Assembly: GCA_017432325.1 (NCBI GenBank)
Contig: JAFRJJ010000046.1
Location: 1-35,865, forward strand
Direction: 5' to 3'
Length of the DNA: 35,865 bases
DNA from: Solobacterium sp.
Lineage (GTDB): Bacteria > Bacillota_I > Bacilli_A > Erysipelotrichales > Erysipelotrichaceae
Shown piece by piece: positions 8,784-16,759 of the stretch; position 1 is the first letter of the stretch, and each line of letters starts with the position of its first letter. Below the pieces are notes generated by a model. The model did not search any database. It saw only the letters and a list, made by a program, of their open reading frames with translations, and was not told the origin of the DNA. The position numbers and the translations under genes were made by a program.

Positions 8784-8788
8784 CAAGT
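8773..8788. promoter_or_regulatory. TreR-type operator e, overlapping the treR promoter
   Basis: TTTTGTTTAAACAAGT, which covers the candidate treR -10 region and suggests autorepression. Confidence 0.7.
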
Positions 8789-8821
8789 TTTTTATAGTTA
8801 TAATAATTTAAGGAGAATCCT

Positions 8822-9550
8822 ATGCCACAGTCAAAATACGAACCGATCTATCATGCAATTAAAAGCGATATAGAAAACAAAAAGTATAAAAGCGGTGATT
8901 TTCTTCCTTCCGAGAATGAATATGCAGCGCGTTTTGACTGCAGCCGGAATACTGTGCGCAGAGCGATCTCTCTCCTGACAGCAGAAGGCTATCTCCTTCC
9001 CCAGCATGGCCGGGGAGTCCAGGTCATTTACCGTCCGGAGAAAGAACGTTCTTTATTCACGATCGGCGGGATCGAGAGCTTTGCGGAGGCAGCTACCAGA
9101 TCATCAAGAAAGGCTACGACGAAGATCGTCACATTTGAAGAGATCAAATGCGATCAGTCCATCAGTCTGATGACTGGCTTTGATGTCGGCGAAGACCTGT
9201 ATTATATAGAACGCGTACGTTACCTTGGAAAGCAGGCAGTCATCTACGATACGAATATCTTCCTGATTTCCGAAACAAAAGGCCTGACGGCAGAGATCGC
9301 ACAGGACTCCATCTACCGGTATCTGGAAGATACGCTTGGAATGACGATCACGACCAGCCGCCGCCGGGTAACTGCGGAGCGTGCTACGGAGCGTGATCAC
9401 GAACTGCTTGACCTGGGGCACTTTGACTTTGTACTGACGGTCGTCGGACAGGTCTTCAATTCACGCGGTGTGATGTTCGAATATACCCGTTCCCGCCATG
9501 TGCCTGATCAGGTGTGCTTTGCGGAAACAGCAGTCCGCCAGAAGGTCTGA
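8822..9550 (+). CDS. treR: Trehalose operon repressor, GntR/HutC family
   Basis: A 242-residue regulator with an N-terminal GntR winged helix (residues about 5-70, including SENEYAARFDCSRNTVRRA and the HGRGVQV wing) and a C-terminal UTRA ligand domain (about 85-240). In Bacillus, TreR binds palindromes at the tre promoter and is released by trehalose 6-phosphate; the same ligand is inferred here. Divergent placement next to the PTS and phosphotrehalase genes and the five palindromes in between support the assignment. The start has AAGGAGA upstream. Operator e over its own promoter suggests autoregulation. Confidence 0.9.
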   Translation: MPQSKYEPIYHAIKSDIENKKYKSGDFLPSENEYAARFDCSRNTVRRAISLLTAEGYLLPQHGRGVQVIYRPEKERSLFTIGGIESFAEAATRSSRKATTKIVTFEEIKCDQSISLMTGFDVGEDLYYIERVRYLGKQAVIYDTNIFLISETKGLTAEIAQDSIYRYLEDTLGMTITTSRRRVTAERATERDHELLDLGHFDFVLTVVGQVFNSRGVMFEYTRSRHVPDQVCFAETAVRQKV

Positions 9551-9573
9551 CATTCTCAGACATAACCATTCAC

Positions 9574-9604
9574 CGGCCGGAGGTAATACCTGCGGCCGTT
9601 TTAT
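9574..9604 (+). terminator. Intrinsic terminator after treR
   Basis: CGGCCG (9574-9579) pairs with CGGCCG (9593-9598). The stem continues through AGGT/ACCT across one mismatch, closes an AAT loop, and is followed by TTTTATT. Confidence 0.88.
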
Positions 9605-9641
9605 TGAAAAGACCGGGATACATCCGGAAGAAAGGGATCAT

Positions 9642-10088
9642 ATGGGGTCATCGGGTAATATATTGATCAGGGAAGAACGCATCTCCCCGGAGGAATACAT
9701 TGATTTTCTAAGGCGGACAGATCTGGGCTCGCAGTATCCGGCAGAGCGTTTTGAAGAGCGGATCGGAAAACTTGTCAGAAATGTATCGATCAGCCTTGTC
9801 GCAAGGAATGAAGAGAACAAACTTGTAGGCGTCCTGTTCGGACTGACTGATTTCTGTTACTGGCTGTATATCACAGACCTCGGTGTCGACAGGGATCATG
9901 AAAGGATGGGGATCGGACGGTCGCTGATGAAAACAGCGCATGAGATCGCAGGCGGTGAAAAAGATATCGCAGTCTATCTGATTGCCAATGAAAAGGCAGT
10001 GCCCTTCTATGAGAAGCTCGGCATGAAAAAAGCGGATGACGTCATGCAGTACAACCATATCGACTGGACGTCATTCACCGTGAAATAG
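9642..10088 (+). CDS. GNAT family N-acetyltransferase
   Basis: A 148-residue acetyltransferase of the GNAT fold, which transfers an acetyl group from acetyl-CoA to an amine. Motif A is visible at about 85-105: YITDLGVDRDHERMGIGRSLM, with the pyrophosphate-binding R-x-x-G-I-G-x loop. Motif B follows, with an ANEKAVPFYEKLGM stretch. I chose ATG 9642 (AAAGGG upstream), since the longer frame would run back through the treR terminator. It is a single-gene unit between two terminators. The substrate is unknown. Confidence 0.85.
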   Translation: MGSSGNILIREERISPEEYIDFLRRTDLGSQYPAERFEERIGKLVRNVSISLVARNEENKLVGVLFGLTDFCYWLYITDLGVDRDHERMGIGRSLMKTAHEIAGGEKDIAVYLIANEKAVPFYEKLGMKKADDVMQYNHIDWTSFTVK

Positions 10089-10169
10089 CCTGCACGGGAT
10101 TGTGGATAACGTCGTTATGTCCAATGTTTATGCGCTTTTTTGAGATCTTCATATTTGATCGGTATTCAC

Positions 10170-10197
10170 AAAAAAAGATGGTTTCGGCCATCTTTTT
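10170..10197. terminator. Bidirectional terminator, GNAT / metallophosphoesterase
   Basis: AAAAAAGATGG, loop TTTCGG, then CCATCTTTTT. The A-run and T-run make it work on both strands, and it touches the stop codon of the convergent metallophosphoesterase gene. Confidence 0.85.
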
Positions 10198-10859
10198 CAG
10201 TATTTGTTGTTGCTGCGCATGTACATGCGGTAAAGCATGCTTTTTACACCCTGTCCGAAGCTTTCATCCGGGATCTCCACCATCCATGAACCATACGCGT
10301 TGATGATCTGTGTTCCGGACGGATGTGACCGTGTCCTCTGGAACGGACCGTATTCCATGTGCACATGTCCATGGAACATGTACATGGGCTGGTATGTTTC
10401 CAGCAGATCATTGAAGCAGTCAAAGCCTCTGTGCGGCAGATCTTCCAGATCCCCGTAACCTAGTGCTGGCGCATGGGTCAGGAGGATATCGAATCCGTCG
10501 GTGATCTTCAGGATATACCTGAGCTTTCTGATCCGCTTTTCCATCTCGGCTTCGGTATACATATTTACACGGCTGCCGTATTTGTAGGAACCGCCCAGCC
10601 CTAGGATCCTGAGGCCATGGTAGTCATAGACCATGTCTTCCACCGGGATGCAGCCTTCGGGAGGTCTCATTTCATATTTATCATCGTGGTTTCCCCTGAC
10701 GTAGAGAAGCGGTTTATTGACCATCGTTGTCAGAAATTCCAGATAAGCAGGATCAAGATCACCGCACGAAAGGATCAGGTCCACTCCTTCTGTTTTGGAA
10801 GCCTGATAGTAGTCCCAAAGACGGGATTCTTCATGGTCAGCGACAAGCAGTAGTTTCAT
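10197..10859 (-). CDS. Metallophosphoesterase family protein
   Basis: A 220-residue calcineurin-like phosphoesterase. Motifs seen are SCGDLD (near 31), RGNHDD (near 55), LLTHAPALG (near 127) and FHGHVH (near 162), together the dimetal site of the fold. The first motif is unusual: the common D-x-H is VADHEE, with Asp8 but Glu10 where the metal-binding His is expected. The start codon overlaps the stop of the upstream BMP-like gene (ATGA), so the two are translationally coupled and probably act together. The cytoplasmic location fits the lack of a signal peptide. Substrate unknown (nucleotide, phosphodiester or protein phosphate are all possible). Confidence 0.85.
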   Translation of the reverse strand: MKLLLVADHEESRLWDYYQASKTEGVDLILSCGDLDPAYLEFLTTMVNKPLLYVRGNHDDKYEMRPPEGCIPVEDMVYDYHGLRILGLGGSYKYGSRVNMYTEAEMEKRIRKLRYILKITDGFDILLTHAPALGYGDLEDLPHRGFDCFNDLLETYQPMYMFHGHVHMEYGPFQRTRSHPSGTQIINAYGSWMVEIPDESFGQGVKSMLYRMYMRSNNKY

Positions 10860-12763
10860 TTGGTCCCTCTGACAGTATCAATACCTGCTACACGCGTCAG
10901 TTCTTTCGCCTCTTCCGAAAGTTTGCCGTATGCAGGGATCACTCCGATCACATTATCATTCAGCCAGTCCATGCGGATGATCTGTTCAATGCTGAGTCTG
11001 CCGGAATTGGCATTCTGGATGATCCCGGACTGGGATCTGAGTTCATGGCTGAACGGACTCAGTCTGCCTGCTTTCAGGGCATCCTTCATCAGTTCAATCA
11101 TCTTTGCGCTGCTGTAAGGAACAGAAGAAGATACGACGATATCCGCCGCGCCGGACTCGATCCCCCACCAGTAATTCACCGCCTTATATTTACCGGCATC
11201 CTCATTGTTCCATTCCCCGTCCAGCATCGTCTGCACGAGCTTTTCATAATATTTTGCCCAGTTGATGACAGGCATCGCGAGATTGCGTATCTTCCCGTCC
11301 TGTTCCAGCTGGCACAGTCCGAACACCGTGCTGTCCTGGCTGAGCTGGGCAAGGTCCGGTCCGGAGAAGATATCGACGCCCAGATATTTCAGTTCTTTCT
11401 GCCAGTCCTGATCATTGACGCCGGACCATCCGAGGATGATCTGTGAGCGCGGATCGACCAATGATGCGCCGATCGCAAATGCGTTGATATTTGCTACGGT
11501 CCCGTAGATCGGGTAGTCCGCAATATAACAGATCCTGTGGTTATCACTCATCATGGCTGCCAGCGCGCCGAGCAGGAATTTGATCTCATACATACGGACA
11601 TAGTAGGCACGGACTGCTTTGGCGGGCAGGTAGAGCGAGCAGCTCAGGAAGTGAACGTTGGGATGACGGACTGCCGCCTTCATCGTTTCATTGACCTGCA
11701 GAGGGGATACGGTAAATACTGCGTCACTGTTTTTCGCTGCCTGTTCCAGTGCTTCACGGAGCGGCTGTCCGTCTTTCCTGTTTTCGTAGAATTCCGTATG
11801 AACAAGTCCGCCGAACTTCTGTTTCAGATAGATCCTGCCGACCTCATGATCATAGTTCCAGGCAGAATTCTCCGGTGTGCTGTCATAGACAAATGACAGT
11901 CTCAGCGGTTTTGAGACAGTATACTGCGGGATGATCTTTGTCAGATCGGAAAGCAGGCTTCCTCCTTTTTTCTCCTGGGGATTTTCCTTGACGACGATAT
12001 TGTCTCCTGAGGAGCGTACCTGCATTTCCGAACGGATGGCTGAGATCTTCTGACGGATGACCGTTCCGGTCTGCCGTCTCAGCTCATCAAGACCGTACAT
12101 GGATACAAACGTCAGGAAGGCATCGGAAATGTTGCTGATACGCTCGATGCTTTTCAGGTATTCCTTGCGGAAACTGTAAAATGCCGTGTTGACATGCATA
12201 CAAAGCTTCTCCGGCCATGGATGCTCAAGATCCTGGCCAAGCAGCTCCGCAAACTTCAGATAGGAGGCAGGTTCGCTGAAATCAAGTTCATAAAGCGGAC
12301 ATACCTTGTAGAACTTCAGAAATGCGTCATACAGCTTGTTTGGTTCTGCCGGCATGAAGCGCTTGACATCCGCCTGGATCACAGGCATTTCCAGATAGTT
12401 CAGTACGGATACTCTCTTGTTTCCCTCCTGTACATAAAACCGGTGCAGGTATTCATATACAAGGATCGGATCACGGATCCCCTCCTCTACCTGTGAATCA
12501 TACAATGCCTGCCATTTGCGTCCGAATTCACTTTCCGAGTCCAGAAGCGGCATGAAGTTGCAGGCAAAAGCATTCTGTCTGCCTGCTGTTTTTGTACCGA
12601 TGATCTGATCTGTCGGGATCGATGTCACGCCGATATCAATGGCTTTCAAAGATGCCGTATCGATCAGTTTATCCAGTACTGCCGGATACGGGTTCTGCCC
12701 GCTGTCCTCAGCCTGCTTGTAAGCCTTCATACCGGCTCTTCTTGCTTTGCTGTATTCTTCCAT
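10856..12763 (-). CDS. ParB-like / BMP-type substrate-binding fusion protein, leaderless
   Basis: A 635-residue protein with two recognisable parts. Residues about 40-140 resemble the ParB/sulfiredoxin N-terminal fold (IPTDQI, then GIRDPILVYEY and YVQEGNKRVSVLNYLEMPVI). Residues about 285-590 resemble the BMP/PnrA/Med family of ligand-binding proteins (LRLSFVYDS, then FTVSPLQVN, ICYIADYPIYGTVANINAFAIGA and VNYWWGIESGAADIVVSS). BMP proteins are normally lipoproteins that bind nucleosides for an ABC importer, but this one has no signal peptide and no transporter nearby, so it is likely a cytoplasmic sensor. It starts at an ATG with GGAGAA upstream and is coupled to the metallophosphoesterase. 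The domain assignment is by eye; the biological role is unknown. Confidence 0.75.
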   Translation of the reverse strand: MEEYSKARRAGMKAYKQAEDSGQNPYPAVLDKLIDTASLKAIDIGVTSIPTDQIIGTKTAGRQNAFACNFMPLLDSESEFGRKWQALYDSQVEEGIRDPILVYEYLHRFYVQEGNKRVSVLNYLEMPVIQADVKRFMPAEPNKLYDAFLKFYKVCPLYELDFSEPASYLKFAELLGQDLEHPWPEKLCMHVNTAFYSFRKEYLKSIERISNISDAFLTFVSMYGLDELRRQTGTVIRQKISAIRSEMQVRSSGDNIVVKENPQEKKGGSLLSDLTKIIPQYTVSKPLRLSFVYDSTPENSAWNYDHEVGRIYLKQKFGGLVHTEFYENRKDGQPLREALEQAAKNSDAVFTVSPLQVNETMKAAVRHPNVHFLSCSLYLPAKAVRAYYVRMYEIKFLLGALAAMMSDNHRICYIADYPIYGTVANINAFAIGASLVDPRSQIILGWSGVNDQDWQKELKYLGVDIFSGPDLAQLSQDSTVFGLCQLEQDGKIRNLAMPVINWAKYYEKLVQTMLDGEWNNEDAGKYKAVNYWWGIESGAADIVVSSSVPYSSAKMIELMKDALKAGRLSPFSHELRSQSGIIQNANSGRLSIEQIIRMDWLNDNVIGVIPAYGKLSEEAKELTRVAGIDTVRGTK

Positions 12764-12920
12764 AACAGTTTCTCCATGATGTTTTTACATTTGATGATCT
12801 TCAGTCAGCATTAACTTAACACGTTTGCGTCATGACTACAATTTCATACTTCAGTAAATCAGTACGGTATGGTTATCTTTGCCGGTGAAGGCAGTATATG
12901 ACTGCACTTTCGCGGAATCA

Positions 12921-12929
12921 TGCTACAAT
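12921..12929 (+). promoter_or_regulatory. Candidate extended -10 promoter of the 50-residue membrane protein
   Basis: TGCTACAAT is an extended -10 about 30 bases before the start codon, with no good -35. The rest of the 12764-12958 intergenic region, which also holds the BMP gene leader, shows nothing else I can name. Confidence 0.5.
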
Positions 12930-12958
12930 AACGGAAAGAATATAATCGAGGTGACCCT

Positions 12959-13111
12959 ATGAAGCTATCAACGATCAAGAAAATATTCCTTGTGCTGGCA
13001 ATTATCAATGTCGTTCTGTTTTTCATGACCGGGAGTGCTGTATTCCTGTTTGACGGCATCCTGTTCCTGGTTGCCCCTTATATCCTCCAGTGGTTCAGAA
13101 GAAATATCTGA
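12959..13111 (+). CDS. Small two-helix membrane protein, 50 residues
   Basis: The frame starts at ATG 12959 with GAGGTG seven bases upstream and ends just before a strong terminator, so it forms a complete transcription unit. The product (MKLSTIKKIF, then a hydrophobic helix at about 9-23 and a second at about 28-45, ending in WFRRNI) is a predicted hairpin of two membrane segments with positive ends. I do not recognise the family, and no function can be assigned from sequence or neighbours. Confidence 0.7.
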   Translation: MKLSTIKKIFLVLAIINVVLFFMTGSAVFLFDGILFLVAPYILQWFRRNI

Positions 13112-13137
13112 TCCGCATCCGGAAAAGAAATGTTAAA

Positions 13138-13190
13138 AACTGCATTCCCTTGTGTATCACATGCACATGATACGGGATGCAGTTCTTTTT
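13138..13190. terminator. Bidirectional terminator between the small membrane protein and HAD genes
   Basis: AACTGCAT (13138-13145) pairs with ATGCAGTT (13177-13184). Inner GTATCA/TGATAC pairing extends the hairpin. TTCTTTTT follows on the plus strand and an A-run precedes it for the minus strand. Confidence 0.8.
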
Positions 13191-13191
13191 C

Positions 13192-14013
13192 TTACTGTGC
13201 GTTGAAGATGAATTTCTCAATAACTTCCGCGATCGCTCCGTGATCACAGTCTGCTTCTGTAATGAAGTCACATTCTTTCTTCATTGCTTCAACTGTATTG
13301 GCAACACCGACGCCCAGACCCGCTGCTTTGATCATGGACAGGTCATTGTAGTTGTCGCCTACGGCGATCGTCTCACTGATATCGATGCCTGTAATATCAC
13401 AGAGTCTCTGCAGGCCTGCGCCTTTGGATACACCCTTGCGGTTGAATTCCATATAGCGGTTGCTTGAGAATGAAACATCCATGTCTTTTGTCAGGTCCGT
13501 GATCTCTGCCTGTATACGCTTCAGATATTCATAATCCGTGTTCATGTAGATCGCTTTGACGATATCCTTCCCTTTCAGGAAATCGATATTGTCATCAAAG
13601 ATCTCAGTACACGGCTGACGGCAGGCAAGATATTCCACTTCTTCCGGGAAGAAATTCTTTACCCATACCCGGTCAGGCGTATAAACATGGAGGCAAAGAT
13701 CATCATAGCGAAGACCATACTTGTAAAGTGCTTCCGCTTCTTCAAATGTGATCCCCTGGAAATACAGCAGTTTCTCATCCTTGTTTTCGGTGATCGCGCC
13801 GCCGTTGTATGAGATCGTATACTGGCCTTCTTTCTGATAAAGGCCGAGCTGCTTCAGTGTATCGTGAACAGAGTTGTAGCCTCTGCCTGTGGCAGGAACA
13901 AATTTGACGCCCATTTCGGCGGCTTTTTTGATCGCATCGATATTTCTCTGCGAGATCGTCCGGTCCATGCTGATAAGGGTCTCATCGAGATCCGCAACTA
14001 CCATTTTATACAT
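13192..14013 (-). CDS. Cof-type HAD-IIB phosphatase
   Basis: A 273-residue haloacid dehalogenase-superfamily hydrolase of the Cof/YidA type, which dephosphorylates small phosphorylated metabolites such as sugar phosphates or cofactors. Motif I is DLDETL with Asp8 and Asp10. Motif II is in PATGRG, a Lys lies in KGAGLQRL, and motif IV is AVGDNYNDLSMI. The C2B cap lies between about 85 and 195. The start has AGGAGA upstream. It is expressed alone, flanked by terminators. The exact substrate is unknown, as usual for this family. Confidence 0.88.
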   Translation of the reverse strand: MYKMVVADLDETLISMDRTISQRNIDAIKKAAEMGVKFVPATGRGYNSVHDTLKQLGLYQKEGQYTISYNGGAITENKDEKLLYFQGITFEEAEALYKYGLRYDDLCLHVYTPDRVWVKNFFPEEVEYLACRQPCTEIFDDNIDFLKGKDIVKAIYMNTDYEYLKRIQAEITDLTKDMDVSFSSNRYMEFNRKGVSKGAGLQRLCDITGIDISETIAVGDNYNDLSMIKAAGLGVGVANTVEAMKKECDFITEADCDHGAIAEVIEKFIFNAQ

Positions 14014-14116
14014 ATGATCTGTCTCCTTTTTCTCTTTTCATCATACCATGCCGGATGCTTCTTTTTGATACACTTTCACAGGAATCACGGAAGATACTGC
14101 AATGACTTCCGGATGT

Positions 14117-14149
14117 AAAAAACGGAACAGTGTGTTATGCCTGTTCCGT
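14117..14149 (-). terminator. Intrinsic terminator of the MATE gene, overlapping its stop codon
   Basis: On the minus strand ACGGAACAG (14141-14149) pairs with CTGTTCCGT (14122-14130), followed by TTTTTT. The MATE stop codon TAA lies within the 10-base loop, so the last codons form the stem. Confidence 0.9.
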
Positions 14150-15493
14150 CAGATTATGAATATAATTTCCCTTCAGGATCCTTCTGATACACAGCAGGTC
14201 CTTGACGCAGATATCCGTACACATGATGGCATATACAGCCAGGACCGGCCATTTCCAGACAAATGCGGAAAGGTATCCCAGCGGCAGTCCGATCAGCCAT
14301 TGGCATCCCATGTCGATCAGGAACGCGGTCCGGGTATCGCCCGAGCCTCTCAATACACCGATGATGCAGATATTTTCCAGTGTTCTCAGGACCATCAGGA
14401 ACGCGATCACCAGGATGATCTGTGATGCCAGCAGCCTGCTGCTGTCGGTGATATTCGGGTACAGCATCAGGAACGGCCATCTTGCGAGCAGTACGATACA
14501 GCAGGTCAATACGCCGATGATCACGCCCAGGATCAGGAATGTTTTTCCCATCTCCCATGCTTTTTCTTCATCTCCTGTCCCTGTCTGTTTTCCGACCAGG
14601 ACCGCAGCTGCATTTGCCGCACCGTATACCAGTACCATCGCAAGCTGGTTCATCATGGCTGCCACGCTTGTAGCGGTTGCCATCGTCTCTCCCAGATTGC
14701 CGAAGATCGCCACCTGCATCGTACCTCCCAATCCCCACAGCAGGTCATTGCCGAGCACCGGTATACTGGTACGGATATATACCGGCAGAACAGAAGTATC
14801 GATGTGAAGGATATCCCGGAGTCGGAAGCAGATCCTGTCTTCCCTGTATGCCGCGTAGTACAGCATGTTCAGGAATTCAAACGCTCTTGCGATCAGAGTG
14901 CCTAAAGCCGCTCCTCTGACACCCATGGCAGGACACCCGAACAGACCGTAGATCAGGACCGCATTCGCGGCTACATTGACCACCGAAGATGCGGCGTATA
15001 CCGCTGTTGCGTATTTGACATCCTCCGTACCTTTCAGTCCGTTGAAATAGCATACTGTCATTGCGGTCAGCGGATAAGCAAGTACGGCAATTCGGAAATA
15101 CTGAAGCCCAGTTTCCACAACTGCTTCTGAGTTTGTGAAAAAGCCAAGGATATGAGCCGGAAACAGGATACAGAGACCGCACCAGAATACACATACTGCT
15201 ATAACGATCCTGTACAGCAGTCCCATCAGATTGCGGATCGCAGGAATGTCCTGTTTTCCCCAGTACTGTGAGATCAGAACCGTGCCGCCTGCGCCTAGTC
15301 CGTAGAGAAATGTATAGAACAGCGTATACGGCTGCGTTGCCTGGGTAACGGCAGTGACTGCCAGGTCTCCCAGACTGCCTACCATGACGCTGTCTGTAAT
15401 ACTCACCGCATAATTCAGGATGTACTGCAGTGTGATCGGCAGCATCACCGCTTTCAGTGAGTTCAGAAATGTCCTGTCTTTGAGAAGTTTCAT
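14135..15493 (-). CDS. MATE family efflux transporter
   Basis: A 452-residue multidrug and toxin extrusion (MATE) antiporter, expected to have 12 membrane helices arranged as two six-helix halves. Typical features are the N-terminal LPITLQYILNYAVSITDSVMVGSLG, with its membrane Asp, and the repeated aromatic/Gly-rich loops such as AGGTVLISQYWGK. It exports cationic compounds in exchange for Na+ or H+. The start is uncertain. I give ATG 15493, where the family N-terminus fits, but a TTG at 15514 would add seven residues, and neither has a strong ribosome binding site. A terminator lies between this gene and the upstream phosphatase-like gene, so expression may depend on readthrough or an internal promoter. 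Its substrate is unknown. Confidence 0.88.
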   Translation of the reverse strand: MKLLKDRTFLNSLKAVMLPITLQYILNYAVSITDSVMVGSLGDLAVTAVTQATQPYTLFYTFLYGLGAGGTVLISQYWGKQDIPAIRNLMGLLYRIVIAVCVFWCGLCILFPAHILGFFTNSEAVVETGLQYFRIAVLAYPLTAMTVCYFNGLKGTEDVKYATAVYAASSVVNVAANAVLIYGLFGCPAMGVRGAALGTLIARAFEFLNMLYYAAYREDRICFRLRDILHIDTSVLPVYIRTSIPVLGNDLLWGLGGTMQVAIFGNLGETMATATSVAAMMNQLAMVLVYGAANAAAVLVGKQTGTGDEEKAWEMGKTFLILGVIIGVLTCCIVLLARWPFLMLYPNITDSSRLLASQIILVIAFLMVLRTLENICIIGVLRGSGDTRTAFLIDMGCQWLIGLPLGYLSAFVWKWPVLAVYAIMCTDICVKDLLCIRRILKGNYIHNLTEQA

Positions 15494-15536
15494 GTTTCTG
15501 ATGATACCACGCAATCTGTTTCATGGTGCGGTAAAT

Positions 15537-15571
15537 ACATAAAAACCGGATCACTTTACATTTGATCCGGC
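15537..15571 (-). terminator. Intrinsic terminator or attenuator between the alkaline-phosphatase-like gene and MATE
   Basis: On the minus strand CCGGATCA (15563-15570) pairs with TGATCCGG (15546-15553), followed by TTTTTA. It lies within the short gap before the MATE gene and could limit MATE expression. Confidence 0.85.
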
Positions 15572-15580
15572 AGATTATTT

Positions 15581-16678
15581 TCATTTCAGGGGATATACGA
15601 TCACAGGAATATACCGTTCCGCTTCGACCATTCCGGCATGATTTCCTTTCATAACGGATGCCCGTTTATAGTCCAGCTGGAGCGGTGTCAGGGCAAACGC
15701 TGTGTAGTCCCCGATGAACTCTTCAAAGCGTTCAGAAGGAATTCCCGGCCCGAAGATCCCGGACTCCACCGTTTCTTTATGATCCAGCAGAAGGAACTGA
15801 TCAGGAAAACGTTCCCTGAACAGGTTCTCAAACTCCGCTTCCTTACCCGGCCTGATGTAGAACGCGGTCGTTCTGCGCTCAAGAGCCGGATCATGCGCAA
15901 AGCAGGCACATAATGCTTCGTCACTGCTGAGATCATAGCTTTCCACATTGATCTGGCTGTGATCGGCAATGCACAGCAGTACCGTATCTTCCGGCAGTGT
16001 TCCGGCAAAGGACTGAACAGTGTTGTCGAGTATTTCAAGCTGTTCACTGATTTCCGGTCCGTCTGTGCCGTTTTCATGCAGAAGATCATCAAACTGATCC
16101 CAATAAGCATAGATAAAGCTGCAGCTGCGGGAAAGCTGTCCTGCTGTGTCCAGCAGTTCCGGAAACGTACCGCACGGATGATGCGGTGCCCAGCCCGGCC
16201 ATACGGAATCTGCCTGGATCCCCCGTTCATTCAGAACATCATAGATCTTTTCTGCAGGCAGTGCTTCCGTACTCCATCCAGGCGGATATTTCTTCTGCCT
16301 GTACTGGCTCCTGTTCAGAAAGAGAATGATATTGTCATCCTGTTCCTTGAAATACTGGTTCCATCCAAGCCATCCGTTTTCTGCGGGACTGTGCCCGCTG
16401 AGAAATGACGTTGTAGCTGCCGTCGTTGTCGGAGGATATACCGTAGATACCTGTTTCAGAAGATGGCTGCGGAAGAAAGATCCATGGGCCAGATGCTTCT
16501 CAAGAATACTGATGCCCATTGCGTCGATCAGCAGAGCGATCACGCAGCGCGGTCTCCGGCTTTCCAGATAGCAGTCAAGTTCCGGATCGCTTCCATGTCC
16601 TCTGTCGATCCCGTAATACCTGTACAGTGAGCCGCTGATCTTCAGCAGGTTTTCCTCATAATCCCAATGCAGTTTCAT
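15581..16678 (-). CDS. Alkaline phosphatase superfamily (nucleotide pyrophosphatase-type) hydrolase
   Basis: A 365-residue member of the type I phosphodiesterase / nucleotide pyrophosphatase branch of the alkaline phosphatase superfamily. LLIDAMG carries the first metal Asp52. The segment VYPPTTTAATTSFLSG aligns with the nucleophile region, with Thr85 the most likely nucleophile. IADHSQIN supplies a later Asp-His metal pair, and a near-C-terminal KGNHAG motif gives another metal-binding His. There is no signal peptide, so it acts in the cytoplasm. The start has GGGAGG upstream and faces the divergent nitroreductase gene. Substrate (phosphodiester, phosphomonoester or sulfate) is not resolved. 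Confidence 0.85.
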   Translation of the reverse strand: MKLHWDYEENLLKISGSLYRYYGIDRGHGSDPELDCYLESRRPRCVIALLIDAMGISILEKHLAHGSFFRSHLLKQVSTVYPPTTTAATTSFLSGHSPAENGWLGWNQYFKEQDDNIILFLNRSQYRQKKYPPGWSTEALPAEKIYDVLNERGIQADSVWPGWAPHHPCGTFPELLDTAGQLSRSCSFIYAYWDQFDDLLHENGTDGPEISEQLEILDNTVQSFAGTLPEDTVLLCIADHSQINVESYDLSSDEALCACFAHDPALERRTTAFYIRPGKEAEFENLFRERFPDQFLLLDHKETVESGIFGPGIPSERFEEFIGDYTAFALTPLQLDYKRASVMKGNHAGMVEAERYIPVIVYPLK

Positions 16679-16728
16679 CCGAGCCTCCCGATGTGTATTC
16701 AGTTTAACACATGCGCGTATACGGGAAG

Positions 16729-16734
16729 TATAAT
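16729..16734 (+). promoter_or_regulatory. Candidate -10 of the nitroreductase gene
   Basis: TATAAT lies 26 bases before the start codon. No convincing -35 is seen at 17-18 bases; the nearest TTTAAC is about 20 bases away. Confidence 0.4.
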
Positions 16735-16759
16735 GTGTTCATACACAGGAGGTCCTGAT

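Noticed and set aside
8589..8821. Repeated TTGTTTAAAC units as a small CRISPR-like or repeat array
   Set aside because: The units are palindromic operators placed on two divergent promoters, with irregular spacing and no spacer-like structure. I saw no CRISPR array in the window.
10727..11446. A 239-codon plus-strand frame opposite the phosphoesterase/BMP genes
   Set aside because: Antisense shadow spanning two coupled genes, with no ribosome binding site and no recognisable domain.
14877..15584. A 235-codon minus-strand frame overlapping the MATE gene in another frame
   Set aside because: Low-complexity Arg/Ser-rich product without motifs; the MATE frame explains the region, and the frame crosses a terminator.
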